Origin: Glutamicibacter protophormiae
GTDB taxonomy: Bacteria; Actinomycetota; Actinomycetes; Actinomycetales; Micrococcaceae
Assembly: GCF_014647495.1 (NCBI RefSeq)
Contig: NZ_BMPH01000006.1
Coordinates: 1-64,000 of the forward strand
Direction of reading: 5' to 3'
DNA: 64,000 bases
This document shows positions 53,190 through 63,467 of this stretch, piece after piece. A program made the position numbers and the translations under genes. How positions within the stretch are numbered: the first letter of the stretch is position 1; each line of letters starts with the position of its first letter. A model generated the notes under the pieces. It had not been told where the DNA came from. It worked only from the letters and a program-made list of their open reading frames with translations, and did not search any database.

Positions 53190-53783
53190 CTACTCCCCTA
53201 TCAGCTTCAATTGGCGCGCCAGCGACTTGGCAGCCTCATCCATCATTCGATTAGCTTCGAACCATAGTGCTGCTGACAGCCTAGACGAAACAGCCTGCTG
53301 AGTGATTCCGAGGCGCACGGCGATTTGCTGCTGGGTCATCCCCTCATCGGCCAGCGTTCCGGCTTCCCACGCCGTGGCACGGCGCTTTGAAACAACGGCA
53401 GCCGTTAGCTGGAGCTCGGCCTCCAGCCGAGAAGCCTCGTTGGTCGGCCCGTGGACCGCCAAATGCGCATTGGTGTTCTTGGCTCGTTCAACGGCCACCC
53501 TGGCGAACTCAAATGCGGGACCTCGGCCCGCGCGCGTTTCAGCCGGCAAAGGTGTTTCGACCTGGCCGAAACCGATGCCAACGCTCCAATCCCCTGAAGC
53601 GGCCATCATGACCGCCAAGCGGATCGCTTCCGAGGCGTCGTCCATCACGGCCTGGATTTCATCTCCCGCGGTGCGTTGGAACGGGCGCACCACGGGTACG
53701 GTAGCATTAGCCTGTTTGACCAGTGCTTCAACCTTGTCGTCAGAGGAACGTGAACGCCTCTGATCAATCGTCAAGACAATCAT
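53190..53783 (-). CDS. SatD-like HTH regulator
   Basis: A 197-aa protein. The N-terminal domain (residues 1-115) has the SatD-like layout with DQRRSRSSDDKV and RTAGDEIQAVM, which resembles a degenerate nucleotide-cyclase-like fold. The C-terminus carries an HTH at residues 149-172 (MTQQQIAVRLGITQQAVSSRL). ATG 53783 has no ribosome site, and the promoter places the transcription start at or next to the A of this ATG, so the mRNA is probably leaderless. Two palindromes overlap the promoter, which suggests self-repression. Confidence 0.75.
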   Translation of the reverse strand: MIVLTIDQRRSRSSDDKVEALVKQANATVPVVRPFQRTAGDEIQAVMDDASEAIRLAVMMAASGDWSVGIGFGQVETPLPAETRAGRGPAFEFARVAVERAKNTNAHLAVHGPTNEASRLEAELQLTAAVVSKRRATAWEAGTLADEGMTQQQIAVRLGITQQAVSSRLSAALWFEANRMMDEAAKSLARQLKLIGE

Positions 53784-53786
53784 GAA

Positions 53787-53832
53787 ACAATGTTAAAACA
53801 TTGTCTTTTATTTTACAAATTTTAAAACTTGT
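53787..53832 (-). promoter_or_regulatory. Promoter with two palindromic operators for the SatD-like operon
   Basis: On the minus strand: -35 TTGTAA (53818-53813), 17-nt spacer, -10 TAACAT (53795-53790), with the start codon 7 nt downstream. The 18-bp palindrome ACAATGTT-AA-AACATTGT (53787-53804) covers the -10. A second, ACAAATTTTAAAACTTGT (53815-53832, one mismatch), covers the -35. Both share ACAA...TTGT ends and AT-rich centres. Confidence 0.75.
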
Positions 53833-53945
53833 AGCATGGGTGTCCCGTTTGTTCTCGAAACGCTCGAATCTCACCCATTGTCGACTAAGGTTGAGTCAAG
53901 AGGATGGCCCAAAAGCAGGCGGGTCACGAGCATTGAGAGGTATCA

Positions 53946-54227
53946 ATGGTTACCGCATTCGTAATGATTCAGACGGCTACCGACAGCATTCCCGAATCCG
54001 CCCAGCAGATTTCCGAGATCGAAGGCATTCGCGAGGTCTACTCAGTTGCCGGCGATTGGGATCTAATCGCAATCGCTCATGTGCACAAGCATGAGGACCT
54101 TGCGGAAGTGATCGCGAACAAGCTTTCCAAGATCCCCGGCATCCGCGGAACCCAGACGCACATCGCGTTCCGTGCGTACTCTACGCACGATCTCGATGCG
54201 GCGTTCTCCCTGGACTTGGGCGAATAA
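53946..54227 (+). CDS. Lrp/AsnC ligand-binding (RAM) domain protein
   Basis: A 93-aa stand-alone RAM domain without DNA-binding HTH. The sequence reads VTAFVMIQTATDSIPESAQQ, then VYSVAGDWDLIAIAHVHKHE and RGTQTHIAFRAYS, the usual effector-binding fold that binds amino acids. Such proteins form oligomers and may sense amino acids or partner with full-length Lrp proteins. ATG 53946 with GAGAGG upstream. It is convergent with trpD; a strong bidirectional terminator lies between. Confidence 0.88.
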   Translation: MVTAFVMIQTATDSIPESAQQISEIEGIREVYSVAGDWDLIAIAHVHKHEDLAEVIANKLSKIPGIRGTQTHIAFRAYSTHDLDAAFSLDLGE

Positions 54228-54244
54228 GCGAAACTATAAAAAAC

Positions 54245-54287
54245 GAGGCCTTGGTTCATCGCTTGTAAAGCGATGAACCAAGGCCTC
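54245..54287. terminator. Bidirectional terminator between the RAM gene and trpD
   Basis: Perfect 20-bp stem (54245-54264 with 54268-54287), 3-nt loop. On the plus strand it is followed by AATTTGTT; on the minus strand by CGTTTTTTA, so it ends both convergent genes. Confidence 0.93.
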
Positions 54288-54310
54288 AATTTGTTGGCTG
54301 CGGCACTTGC

Positions 54311-55378
54311 CTAGCTGCCAACAATAGCCGTTGTGGTTTCAGACCAGGTCGCGAGCACCGCCGCCGCGGCGCCGGAGTCGATCGACTGCTTGGCGAGGTC
54401 GAGGGCCGCAGCCATGCGATCCTTGAAGCTGCCCTCGGCCTTCTCGTCGAACGCAACGATGCCGGCGGCGGCGTTGACAAGGACTGCATCGCGTACGGGG
54501 CCGGTGGCGCCGTTGACAATGTCGCGTACAACCTGGGCGTTATGTTGTGCGTCGCCTCCGCGGAGGTCTTCGAGGGTCGCACGTGCGATCCCGATTTCCT
54601 GGACGTCAAAAGTGAACTCGTTGACTTGCCCGTTGCGCACTTCCCAAACGCGGTTCGATGCGGTGGTAGTCAACTCATCCAGGCCGTCTTCTCCCCGGAA
54701 TACCAGCCCGCGGACGCCGCGGCTGGCCAGAACCCCGGCCATAATCGGGGCCATCTTCAGGTCTGAGCATCCGATGGCCGAAGCGCTGGGCAAGGCCGGG
54801 TTGGTTAGTGGACCCATGAAATTGAACGCGGTAGGGATCCTCAATTGACGTCGCGCATTGGCGACATGACGCATCGAGGGATGGAAGATATTGGCGAAAC
54901 AGAACGCAATCCCAACCTTGTCGTAAACCTCAACAAGGCGCTCGATTGGTACGTCCAGGCGCACGTCAAGGGCCTCAAGCACGTCGGCAGATCCGGAGGA
55001 AGACGACGAGGCTCGATTGCCGTGCTTAACTATGCTGACTCCGGCGCCGGCGCAGACCAAGGTCGCCATGGTCGAAATATTGACGGTGTTCTGACGATCG
55101 CCGCCGGTTCCAACAATGTCTAGAGTTGGTGCATTGACGCTCAGCGGACGGGCATTTGCCACCATCGAGTCCACCAAACCGGTCAATTCGGCGACGGTTT
55201 CACCCTTGGCGCGCAGGGCGACTAAAAAGCCAGCGATTTGTACGTCGCTCGCTTCGCCATTCATGATTTCGTTCATGGCCCAGCCTGCTTCGTCGCGGCT
55301 CAGATCGCCGCCCGAAATCAGTGTGGCCAGCAGATTTGGCCACGTCGGGAACTTTTCGTTTACAGGGCTCGTTGACAC
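54311..55378 (-). CDS. trpD: Anthranilate phosphoribosyltransferase
   Basis: A 355-aa enzyme that joins anthranilate to PRPP in tryptophan synthesis. Motifs: [19 protein letters not shown] (PRPP loop), [20 protein letters not shown] and [15 protein letters not shown]. It stands alone, away from a trp operon, as is common in actinobacteria, next to the ctaE-qcrCAB locus. GTG 55378 is the start read; there is no clear upstream ribosome site. Confidence 0.94.
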   Translation of the reverse strand: MSTSPVNEKFPTWPNLLATLISGGDLSRDEAGWAMNEIMNGEASDVQIAGFLVALRAKGETVAELTGLVDSMVANARPLSVNAPTLDIVGTGGDRQNTVNISTMATLVCAGAGVSIVKHGNRASSSSSGSADVLEALDVRLDVPIERLVEVYDKVGIAFCFANIFHPSMRHVANARRQLRIPTAFNFMGPLTNPALPSASAIGCSDLKMAPIMAGVLASRGVRGLVFRGEDGLDELTTTASNRVWEVRNGQVNEFTFDVQEIGIARATLEDLRGGDAQHNAQVVRDIVNGATGPVRDAVLVNAAAGIVAFDEKAEGSFKDRMAAALDLAKQSIDSGAAAAVLATWSETTTAIVGS

Positions 55379-55478
55379 GTATGTAAGCCTAACGAGAAGC
55401 GCGGAAATCTCTCCACTTCATGTCTTAAGAAGTTGCGACTCCGGCCTCCGAAATCGGCACTTTGCAGGGAAGAATTAC

Positions 55479-55494
55479 GCAACACAGGTGTTGC
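55479..55494. promoter_or_regulatory. 16-bp palindrome between trpD and ctaE
   Basis: GCAACAC-AG-GTGTTGC, perfect 7-bp arms, 101 bp from the trpD start and 172 bp from ctaE. It is a typical regulator-binding site for one or both divergent genes; the regulator is not known. Confidence 0.5.
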
Positions 55495-55665
55495 ATAAGT
55501 GAATGTTTCGCGTGACTCGCCGGATCAAGCTCTACGAATTGTAGAAAGAGTTTGATTCGAACTTCCGCGTGTTTCCGCGGTTGTTGCCCTGATGTGGTGG
55601 AAAAAACCACTGTCAGGCCCGGTTTGTATTGGTATCTGAGGGCCGTTTAGAGACATAATGTCAGT

Positions 55666-56304
55666 GTGACAACTGCGACTCATGCCCCAAATACGACGGC
55701 GCCACATGCGCCGAACCGCCCAAACATGGTGTCGGTGGGAACGATGGTGTGGCTCTCCAGCGAGCTCATGTTCTTCGCCGCCCTCTTCGCCATGTACTTC
55801 AGCATCCGTGCTGCCGCGCCCGAACTCTGGGCGACTGAAACTGCCAAGCTGAACGTTCCGTTCGCGCTGGTTAACACCTTGATTCTGGTGTCCAGCTCGT
55901 TCTCGTGCCAGATTGGTGTTTTCAAGGCCGAGGCATTTAAGCCTCGCCGCACCGGCGGAGTGTTCAACCTCAAGGAATGGGGAATGATCGAATGGTTCAT
56001 TCTCACCTTCATCCTTGGGGCTATCTTCGTTTCGGTCCAGGCCTACGAATACGTCGTCCTCATTCATGAGGGCGTTGCTATGAACTCGAACGGCTATGCT
56101 TCGGCGTTCTACATGACTACTGGCTTCCACGGCATTCACGTTGCCGGTGGCCTGATTGCATTCCTGCTGATCATTGGTCGTGCGATGCTCGCGAAGAAGT
56201 TTGGTCACTTCGAAGCAACCGGCGCCATCGTCGTGTCCTACTACTGGCACTTCGTTGACGTCGTCTGGATTGCTCTGTTCGCGATCATCTACTTCCTCAA
56301 GTAG
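55666..56304 (+). CDS. ctaE: Cytochrome c oxidase subunit III (aa3 type)
   Basis: A 212-aa membrane protein with five transmembrane helices ([60 protein letters not shown]). It is part of the aa3 oxidase within the bcc-aa3 supercomplex. GTG 55666 lacks a ribosome site; CATAAT at 55654-55659 lies 7 nt upstream, so the mRNA may be leaderless. qcrC follows after 76 bp, as in other actinobacteria. Confidence 0.94.
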   Translation: MTTATHAPNTTAPHAPNRPNMVSVGTMVWLSSELMFFAALFAMYFSIRAAAPELWATETAKLNVPFALVNTLILVSSSFSCQIGVFKAEAFKPRRTGGVFNLKEWGMIEWFILTFILGAIFVSVQAYEYVVLIHEGVAMNSNGYASAFYMTTGFHGIHVAGGLIAFLLIIGRAMLAKKFGHFEATGAIVVSYYWHFVDVVWIALFAIIYFLK

Positions 56305-56380
56305 GCAACTAACAATTCATCAGTTGCCTCCACAGAAGTACGGCAACACCACACCAAGAAATTAAGTGAGGAATCAGCAA

Positions 56381-57175
56381 GTGAAGGCTCTTTCGAAAAA
56401 GCGCCGCCACCCGCTCGCCGCTGTGGCCCTGCTGTTATTCGGATTGCTGATTACCGGCAGTCTCTACACTGCAGCGGGAAGCATCAGCGAAGCGAAGGCT
56501 GCGGACACCACCACTGCCTCGCAGTCGGATGTAGATGAAGGCGGAAAGCTTTTCGTCGCCAACTGCGCCACCTGCCACGGTATGAATGCAGAAGGAACCA
56601 ACACGGGTCCGTCGCTGATCGGCGTTGGCGCCGCATCGGTTGACTTCCAGGTTGGCACCGGACGTATGCCGATGCAGATGCAGGGCCCTCAGGCCCAGGC
56701 AAAGCCAGTGCAGTTCACCGATGACCAGATCTCGCAGCTGGCTGCTTACGTAGCCAGCCTCGGCGCAGGACCGGCTATCCCGGATGAGGAAAGCTTGGAT
56801 ACCACCAAGGGCGACGCCGCTCATGGTGGAACCGTGTTCCGCGTCAACTGCGCAATGTGCCACAACGCCGCTGCTGCCGGTGGCGCCCTGACCCGCGGTA
56901 AGTTTGCTCCGACCCTGGCTGGTGTCAGCGAGAAGCACATTTACGAGGCAATGGTTACCGGCCCACAGAACATGCCTGTGTTCAACGATTCGAACATCAC
57001 CCCGGACGAGAAGCGCGACGTTGTCACCTTCCTGAAGACCATTGAAGCCAATGGTTCCGCCGGCGGTTTCGCACTCGGATCGCTTGGCCCAGTGGCTGAA
57101 GGCCTGTTCGTCTGGACCGCTGGTCTGGGTATCATCATCGCCTTCACCATTTGGTTGACCTCGCGTCCTTCCTAA
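56381..57175 (+). CDS. qcrC: Cytochrome bc1 complex diheme cytochrome c subunit
   Basis: A 264-aa membrane-anchored protein with two c-type heme motifs, CATCH (residues 62-66) and CAMCH (157-161). It replaces cytochrome c1 and soluble cytochrome c, passing electrons straight to the oxidase. An N-terminal hydrophobic signal-anchor (residues about 12-35) and a C-terminal transmembrane helix (LFVWTAGLGIIIAFTIWL) are present. GTG 56381 has GAGGA upstream; the start at 56366 would place no ribosome site. Confidence 0.95.
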   Translation: MKALSKKRRHPLAAVALLLFGLLITGSLYTAAGSISEAKAADTTTASQSDVDEGGKLFVANCATCHGMNAEGTNTGPSLIGVGAASVDFQVGTGRMPMQMQGPQAQAKPVQFTDDQISQLAAYVASLGAGPAIPDEESLDTTKGDAAHGGTVFRVNCAMCHNAAAAGGALTRGKFAPTLAGVSEKHIYEAMVTGPQNMPVFNDSNITPDEKRDVVTFLKTIEANGSAGGFALGSLGPVAEGLFVWTAGLGIIIAFTIWLTSRPS

Positions 57176-57245
57176 GGCACTCGCGGCGTAGCGCCGCAAA
57201 CATCACTACGTACAAAAATTCCTAACAGAAGGATGAGAGAGAAAC

Positions 57246-58298
57246 ATGGGCGACCATAGTCACGGCAGTCCCGAAAACTCGGGCACCGTTGCTAAGGCTG
57301 ACGATGTGGCTCAGGACCGGTTCCCGGATCCAGGACTACCTCCGCACCGTCCGCGTCTCGCAGACCGCGATCCGCGCGCAGCCAAGCGACACGAGCGCCA
57401 AGTAGCGCTCCTATTTACCATCTCCATCATCGGCACGCTGTTCTTCTTCGTGGCCTACTTCGTCCTGGGCCACCTGGGCGACATGACTTTCGCTGAACTT
57501 CGCGTTCAGAACGCAGCTCTGGGCCTCGGCACCGCATTCGCGATGCTGGGCATCGGTGTCGGCATCGTTCACTGGGCCAAGACCCTGATGCCAGACCACG
57601 AACTGGTCGAGAGCCGCCACGAAATTCGCACCGAAGCAGATCGCCAGGATGCAGTCGACATCGTTGACACCATCATCGACGAGTCTGGCATCAAGCGCCG
57701 TCCGCTGATCCGCAACACCCTGATCGGCGCCATCGCCTTGGCACCGATCCCTGCGATCTTCATGTTCCGCGACCTTGAGCGTTCCGGAAAGACCGCTGGC
57801 GAAATGGTCGAACAGCTGCGTCACACCATGTGGGACACCGGCGTTCGTTTGACCCGCGACCCATCGGGTACCCCGATCAAGGCTTCGGACGTACAGATCG
57901 GCTCGGCTTTCCACGTCATTCCCGAGGGATTGAACGAAGCCGAGGACGTGCTGAACGAAAAGGCCAAGGCCGTTGTTCTGCTGATGCGTATGGATCCACA
58001 GGAGATGAACATCTCCGAGGGCCGCGAAGACTGGAACGTAGACGGCATCGTCGCCTACTCCAAGATTTGCACCCACGTGGGTTGCCCGATTGCTCTGTAC
58101 GAGCAGCACACCCACCACCTGCTGTGCCCTTGCCACCAGTCGACCTTCGACCTCGCCAATGAGTGCAAGGTTGTCTTCGGCCCGGCAGGTCACGCACTTC
58201 CGCAGTTGCCAATCACGGTGGATGCTGAAGGCTACCTCGTAGCCCAGAGCGACTTCCACGAACCGGTTGGCCCAGCTTACTGGGAGCGTGGTCAGTAA
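57246..58298 (+). CDS. qcrA: Cytochrome bc1 complex Rieske iron-sulfur subunit
   Basis: A 350-aa protein with three transmembrane helices, an actinobacterial feature, and a C-terminal Rieske domain with CTHVGCPI and CPCHQSTFD (residues about 275-300), the ligands of the 2Fe-2S cluster. It takes electrons from menaquinol. ATG 57246 with AGAAGGATGAGAG upstream. qcrB starts 2 bp after its stop. Confidence 0.95.
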   Translation: MGDHSHGSPENSGTVAKADDVAQDRFPDPGLPPHRPRLADRDPRAAKRHERQVALLFTISIIGTLFFFVAYFVLGHLGDMTFAELRVQNAALGLGTAFAMLGIGVGIVHWAKTLMPDHELVESRHEIRTEADRQDAVDIVDTIIDESGIKRRPLIRNTLIGAIALAPIPAIFMFRDLERSGKTAGEMVEQLRHTMWDTGVRLTRDPSGTPIKASDVQIGSAFHVIPEGLNEAEDVLNEKAKAVVLLMRMDPQEMNISEGREDWNVDGIVAYSKICTHVGCPIALYEQHTHHLLCPCHQSTFDLANECKVVFGPAGHALPQLPITVDAEGYLVAQSDFHEPVGPAYWERGQ

Positions 58299-58300
58299 TC

Positions 58301-59971
58301 ATGACGACTACTAACGAGTACACCGCGTCGACCAAGACCGGCCGCCTGGCCAACTTCGTCGACACCCGCGTTGGCGCATCGACCATCGTCAAGGAATTCG
58401 GCCGCAAGGTCTTCCCTGACCACTGGTCCTTCATGTTCGGTGAAGTGGCGCTGTACACCTTCGTACTGCTGCTGCTCTCCGGCACCTTCCTGACCTTCTT
58501 CTTCGATCCTTCGATGACTCACATCACCTACGAAGGCTCGTACGTACCGTTGAAGGGTATCGGCATGTCGGCCGCCATGGCGTCGACGCTCGATATCTCC
58601 TTCGACGTGCGTGGCGGTATGTTCATGCGCCAGGTACACCACTGGTCCGCACTGCTGTTCGTTGCTTCCCTCTCCGTGCACATGCTGCGCGTGTTCTTCA
58701 CCGGTGCGTTCCGTCGCCCGCGTGAGCTGAACTGGGTTGTCGGCGGCGTACTGCTGATCATGGGCCTGGCTGCTGGCTTCACCGGCTACTCCCTGCCAGA
58801 TGATCTGCTCTCCGGTAACGGTCTGCGCATTATCGATGGCGTGATGAAGGCCCTGCCTGTTGTGGGCACCTACCTGTCGATGTTCTTCTTCGGCGGTGAG
58901 TTCCCAGGGGTACACGTGATTCCACGTCTGTACTCGCTGCACATCATGATCGTTCCGGCGGTCATCATCCTGCTGCTCGTGGTCCACCTGTTCATGGTTG
59001 TGACCCACAAGCACACCCAGTACCCTGGCCCGGGCCGCACCAACGACAACGTTGTTGGCTTCCCAGTGGGTCCTGTGTACGCAGCCAAGGCTGGCGGCTT
59101 CTTCTTCATCGTCTTCGGCATCGTCGCTTTCATCTCGGGCATCTTCCAGATCAACCCGATCTGGAACTACGGTCCGTATGACCCGTCACCGGTTTCCGCT
59201 GGTACCCAGCCTGACTGGTACATCGGTTTCGTTGACGGCGCGCTGCGCCTGATGCCGGGTGTTCTGGGCGACTTCAGCTTCGTGTGGAACATTCCGTTCC
59301 CGTGGGGCGATAACAGCCTGGTCCTCTCGGTCCTGTTGCCGGCCCTGGTTCCTGCCGGTGCCCTGTTCGCCGTCATGTTCGCATGGCCATGGATCGAACG
59401 CTGGGTCACCAAGGACAACCGCGAGCACCACCTGCTCGACCGTCCGCGCAACGCACCGTTCCGTACCGCCATGGGCGCTGCTGGTGTTGTCTTCTACTGC
59501 GTGATGTGGGCAGCTGCCTCGTCCGACTTGATTGCAACCCACTTCCACGTAGCACTGAACGATGTCACCTACTGGCTGCGCGTTCTGTTCTTCGTCGGCC
59601 CGCTGGTTGCCTTCTGGCTGACCCGCCGCATCTGCCTGTCGCTGCAGCGCAAGGATCGCGAGATCGTGCTGCACGGCCGCGAAGCCGGCATCATCCAGAT
59701 GTCGCCAGAGGGTGGCTTCTCGGAGAAGCACGAGGAAGTAGATGTCTACAAGCGCTACGTCCTGACCAACTTCAACGACAACCAGTACATCCCGGCCCAG
59801 CCGGATGCTGCCGGACACATCTCCCGCAAGGAGAAGCGTCGTGCGAAGATCTCGAAGTTCTTCTTCGAAGATCGCGTCGCCCCAGTAACCCCGTCGGAGC
59901 TGGAAGCTGCCAAGGCAGCCCACGGCCACCACGAGGTTGAAGGCGAGAAGCAGGACTCGATCGAGAAGTAA
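58301..59971 (+). CDS. qcrB: Cytochrome bc1 complex cytochrome b subunit
   Basis: A 556-aa membrane protein with the b-type heme histidines (RQVHHWSALLFVASLSVHML; YSLHIMIVPAVIILLLVVHL) and the quinol-site region (NPIWNYGPYDPSPVSAG). A C-terminal cytoplasmic extension of about 130 residues (NDNQYIPAQPDAAGH ...) is typical of actinobacterial QcrB. QcrB of mycobacteria is the target of imidazopyridine drugs. ATG 58301. Terminator follows. Confidence 0.95.
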   Translation: MTTTNEYTASTKTGRLANFVDTRVGASTIVKEFGRKVFPDHWSFMFGEVALYTFVLLLLSGTFLTFFFDPSMTHITYEGSYVPLKGIGMSAAMASTLDISFDVRGGMFMRQVHHWSALLFVASLSVHMLRVFFTGAFRRPRELNWVVGGVLLIMGLAAGFTGYSLPDDLLSGNGLRIIDGVMKALPVVGTYLSMFFFGGEFPGVHVIPRLYSLHIMIVPAVIILLLVVHLFMVVTHKHTQYPGPGRTNDNVVGFPVGPVYAAKAGGFFFIVFGIVAFISGIFQINPIWNYGPYDPSPVSAGTQPDWYIGFVDGALRLMPGVLGDFSFVWNIPFPWGDNSLVLSVLLPALVPAGALFAVMFAWPWIERWVTKDNREHHLLDRPRNAPFRTAMGAAGVVFYCVMWAAASSDLIATHFHVALNDVTYWLRVLFFVGPLVAFWLTRRICLSLQRKDREIVLHGREAGIIQMSPEGGFSEKHEEVDVYKRYVLTNFNDNQYIPAQPDAAGHISRKEKRRAKISKFFFEDRVAPVTPSELEAAKAAHGHHEVEGEKQDSIEK

Positions 59972-59992
59972 TCTCGGCTCGCGTTAGTCACA

Positions 59993-60028
59993 AAACGAGG
60001 GGCATACCGAAAGGTATGTCCCTCGTTT
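59993..60028 (+). terminator. Terminator of the ctaE-qcrCAB operon
   Basis: 16-bp stem AAACGAGGGGCATACC (59993-60008) with GGTATGTCCCTCGTTT (60013-60028), one G-U pair, GAAA tetraloop, 22 bp after qcrB. Confidence 0.88.
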
Positions 60029-60444
60029 CGTTAACTCGCACTCCCGCAGGCCGCAGAACGCCTCCTGCAGGTCTCAAACGCAGCACGGTGGACACCTGCT
60101 GGTTGAAGGAGCTGCGGCATCGCCACAGGGACCCTGGAGGGTCGATGCTGCCTTCGGGTGGGAACGCGAGGCGTGGCGGCGCAAGGCGGAGCTGGCGATT
60201 CGGGGCTGACTCCCCCGCATCCAATCACCCCGACGCGCGGGAGCCTACGCTTTCGCCGCGCGCTCAGGGACCTTCGCGGAAGCCGCCGGACGGCACCTGA
60301 GCAGCCTTCCAGTGCCGAATGAACCAAGTTTTCCGGCCACGGGGCACTGCAGGCGTCGCAGGACCTCGCGCGTCGGCGGTTCCGCGGTCAAAGAAGCGTA
60401 GGGGCGCGTGGCGGCCGATGAACGCCAAGCGGCGGGGCTTGGGG
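60029..60444. other. 416-bp gap between qcrB and the GntR gene
   Basis: High-GC sequence between convergent genes. Open frames of about 95 codons exist on both strands, but none has a ribosome site, codon bias or family resemblance. I see no RNA gene or repeat. Confidence 0.4.
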
Positions 60445-61227
60445 CTACACGGTGTCGGTATAGCGCGGCGTTCCGGTGCCAAGACGTTGCAGCGGTACGA
60501 AGAGCTTGTAGCGGTCCGAACGGTACAAGGAAATCGAGTAGTCGGCCAGACGCTCGCCGATGTAGGCGTATCGGGTGATCTGCAGCAGCGGGAAACCGGG
60601 CTCGACACCCAGCAGCTGCGCCTGGCGCTTGCTGGCAGCTGTGCTTTCGACCTGGTCCTCACCCCACTCCAAGAGAATGCCGTAGCGCTCGTGCAGGGCC
60701 TGGTAGAGCTTGGACGGTGGTTCACCGTCGACGAAGCCGGGCACCAGATCGGCGGGCATGTAATTTTCATCAAGGCTCATGGGCGTTCCATCGGCCAGCA
60801 GCAGACGCTTGAACTGCACGACACCGGTCCCCTCGTCGACCATGAGCTGGGAGGCGAGGTTGGGGTTGGCCTTGATCTCCGAGAATTCCAGTACATGGGC
60901 ATCGGGCACCATGCCGCGGCGCATCATGTCCTCCGAGTACGAGTGCAGGCGCACCCGCAGGTCGAGTTTCTCCGGGACGACAAAGGTGCCGATGCCGACA
61001 ACGCGTTTGAGGACCTGTTCATCGACCAGCGCGTCGATGGCCTGGCGGATGGTCTTGCGGGCCACCCCGAAGTGTTCGGCAAGCACCCGTTCCGGTGGCA
61101 GCCGGTAGCCGGGCTTGCAGTCCTCGCGCGCATGGGTCTTGAGGATCTCGCGGATCTGGCGGTATTTGCTGACCTTGCTGTCCGAATTAAGGACGGCCTG
61201 CACGATCGGCTGTGGAGCATGGCGCAC
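60445..61227 (-). CDS. GntR/HutC-family (UTRA) transcriptional regulator
   Basis: A 260-aa regulator: N-terminal winged helix (KYRQIREILKTHAREDCKPG, LPPERVLAEHFGVARKTIRQ) and C-terminal UTRA effector domain (LLLADGTPMSLDENYMPADL, LLQITRYAYIGERLADYSIS). UTRA domains often bind sugar phosphates such as GlcN-6-P or histidine-type ligands. GTG 61227 with AAGGAGAG upstream. It is downstream of the ctaCDF genes on the same strand, but a terminator at 61291-61330 separates them. Confidence 0.88.
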   Translation of the reverse strand: MRHAPQPIVQAVLNSDSKVSKYRQIREILKTHAREDCKPGYRLPPERVLAEHFGVARKTIRQAIDALVDEQVLKRVVGIGTFVVPEKLDLRVRLHSYSEDMMRRGMVPDAHVLEFSEIKANPNLASQLMVDEGTGVVQFKRLLLADGTPMSLDENYMPADLVPGFVDGEPPSKLYQALHERYGILLEWGEDQVESTAASKRQAQLLGVEPGFPLLQITRYAYIGERLADYSISLYRSDRYKLFVPLQRLGTGTPRYTDTV

Positions 61228-61290
61228 CGCGAACTCTCCTTTTCCAAGGCGCCTGGAGCCCAGGCGATAGTAATACTGCTGCTTAAAAGA

Positions 61291-61330
61291 CTAACGGGGT
61301 GACAAGCAAAAATGCTTGTCACCCCGTTAG
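61291..61330 (-). terminator. Terminator of the ctaCDF genes
   Basis: Perfect 18-bp stem (61291-61308 with 61313-61330), AAAA loop, followed on the minus strand by TCTTTTA. It starts 10 bp beyond the ctaF stop. Confidence 0.9.
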
Positions 61331-61339
61331 GGTTGGTGC

Positions 61340-61741
61340 TTAGTGTGCGTGGTCACCGCGGCTGTATTCGTAAACCCAGCCAACCAGTGCGATCACGGCC
61401 AGTCCAGCGCCGATGAAGAACACCCACCATCCAACGGCAATGCCGAGGAAGCCGATGGCTGCAGCGCCGGCAAGGACCAGTGGCCACCAGCTCCATGGGG
61501 AGAAGTGTCCAATGTCGCCTGCGTTTTCGTGGATCTCACCGTCGACGCGGTCCTCGGGACGAGGGCCAACACGACGGGCGGTGAAGTACAGGTACCAGCC
61601 GACCATGCCGCACAGGCCGCCGGTCAGCAGCAGTGCAGGGAACCCGACGAGTTCCTGCCAGTTGGTCATGTAACCGTAAACGAAAGCCACTGGGATGAAG
61701 AAGAAAATTCCTCCCAGGAACATCCATGCTTCAACTTTCAT
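61340..61741 (-). CDS. ctaF: Cytochrome c oxidase subunit IV (actinobacterial)
   Basis: A 133-aa protein with four transmembrane segments, typical of the actinobacterial aa3 oxidase fourth subunit (VEAWMFLGGIFFFIPVAFVY, LVLAGAAAIGFLGIAVGWWV). ATG 61741, 2 bp after the ctaD stop. Confidence 0.93.
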   Translation of the reverse strand: MKVEAWMFLGGIFFFIPVAFVYGYMTNWQELVGFPALLLTGGLCGMVGWYLYFTARRVGPRPEDRVDGEIHENAGDIGHFSPWSWWPLVLAGAAAIGFLGIAVGWWVFFIGAGLAVIALVGWVYEYSRGDHAH

Positions 61742-61743
61742 CT

Positions 61744-63462
<1,719 letters not shown>

Positions 63463-63467
63463 AGCGA

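Noticed and set aside
60016-60327. Frames of about 95 codons on both strands in the qcrB-gntR gap
   Set aside because: They overlap each other, lack ribosome sites and codon bias, and one starts within the terminator.
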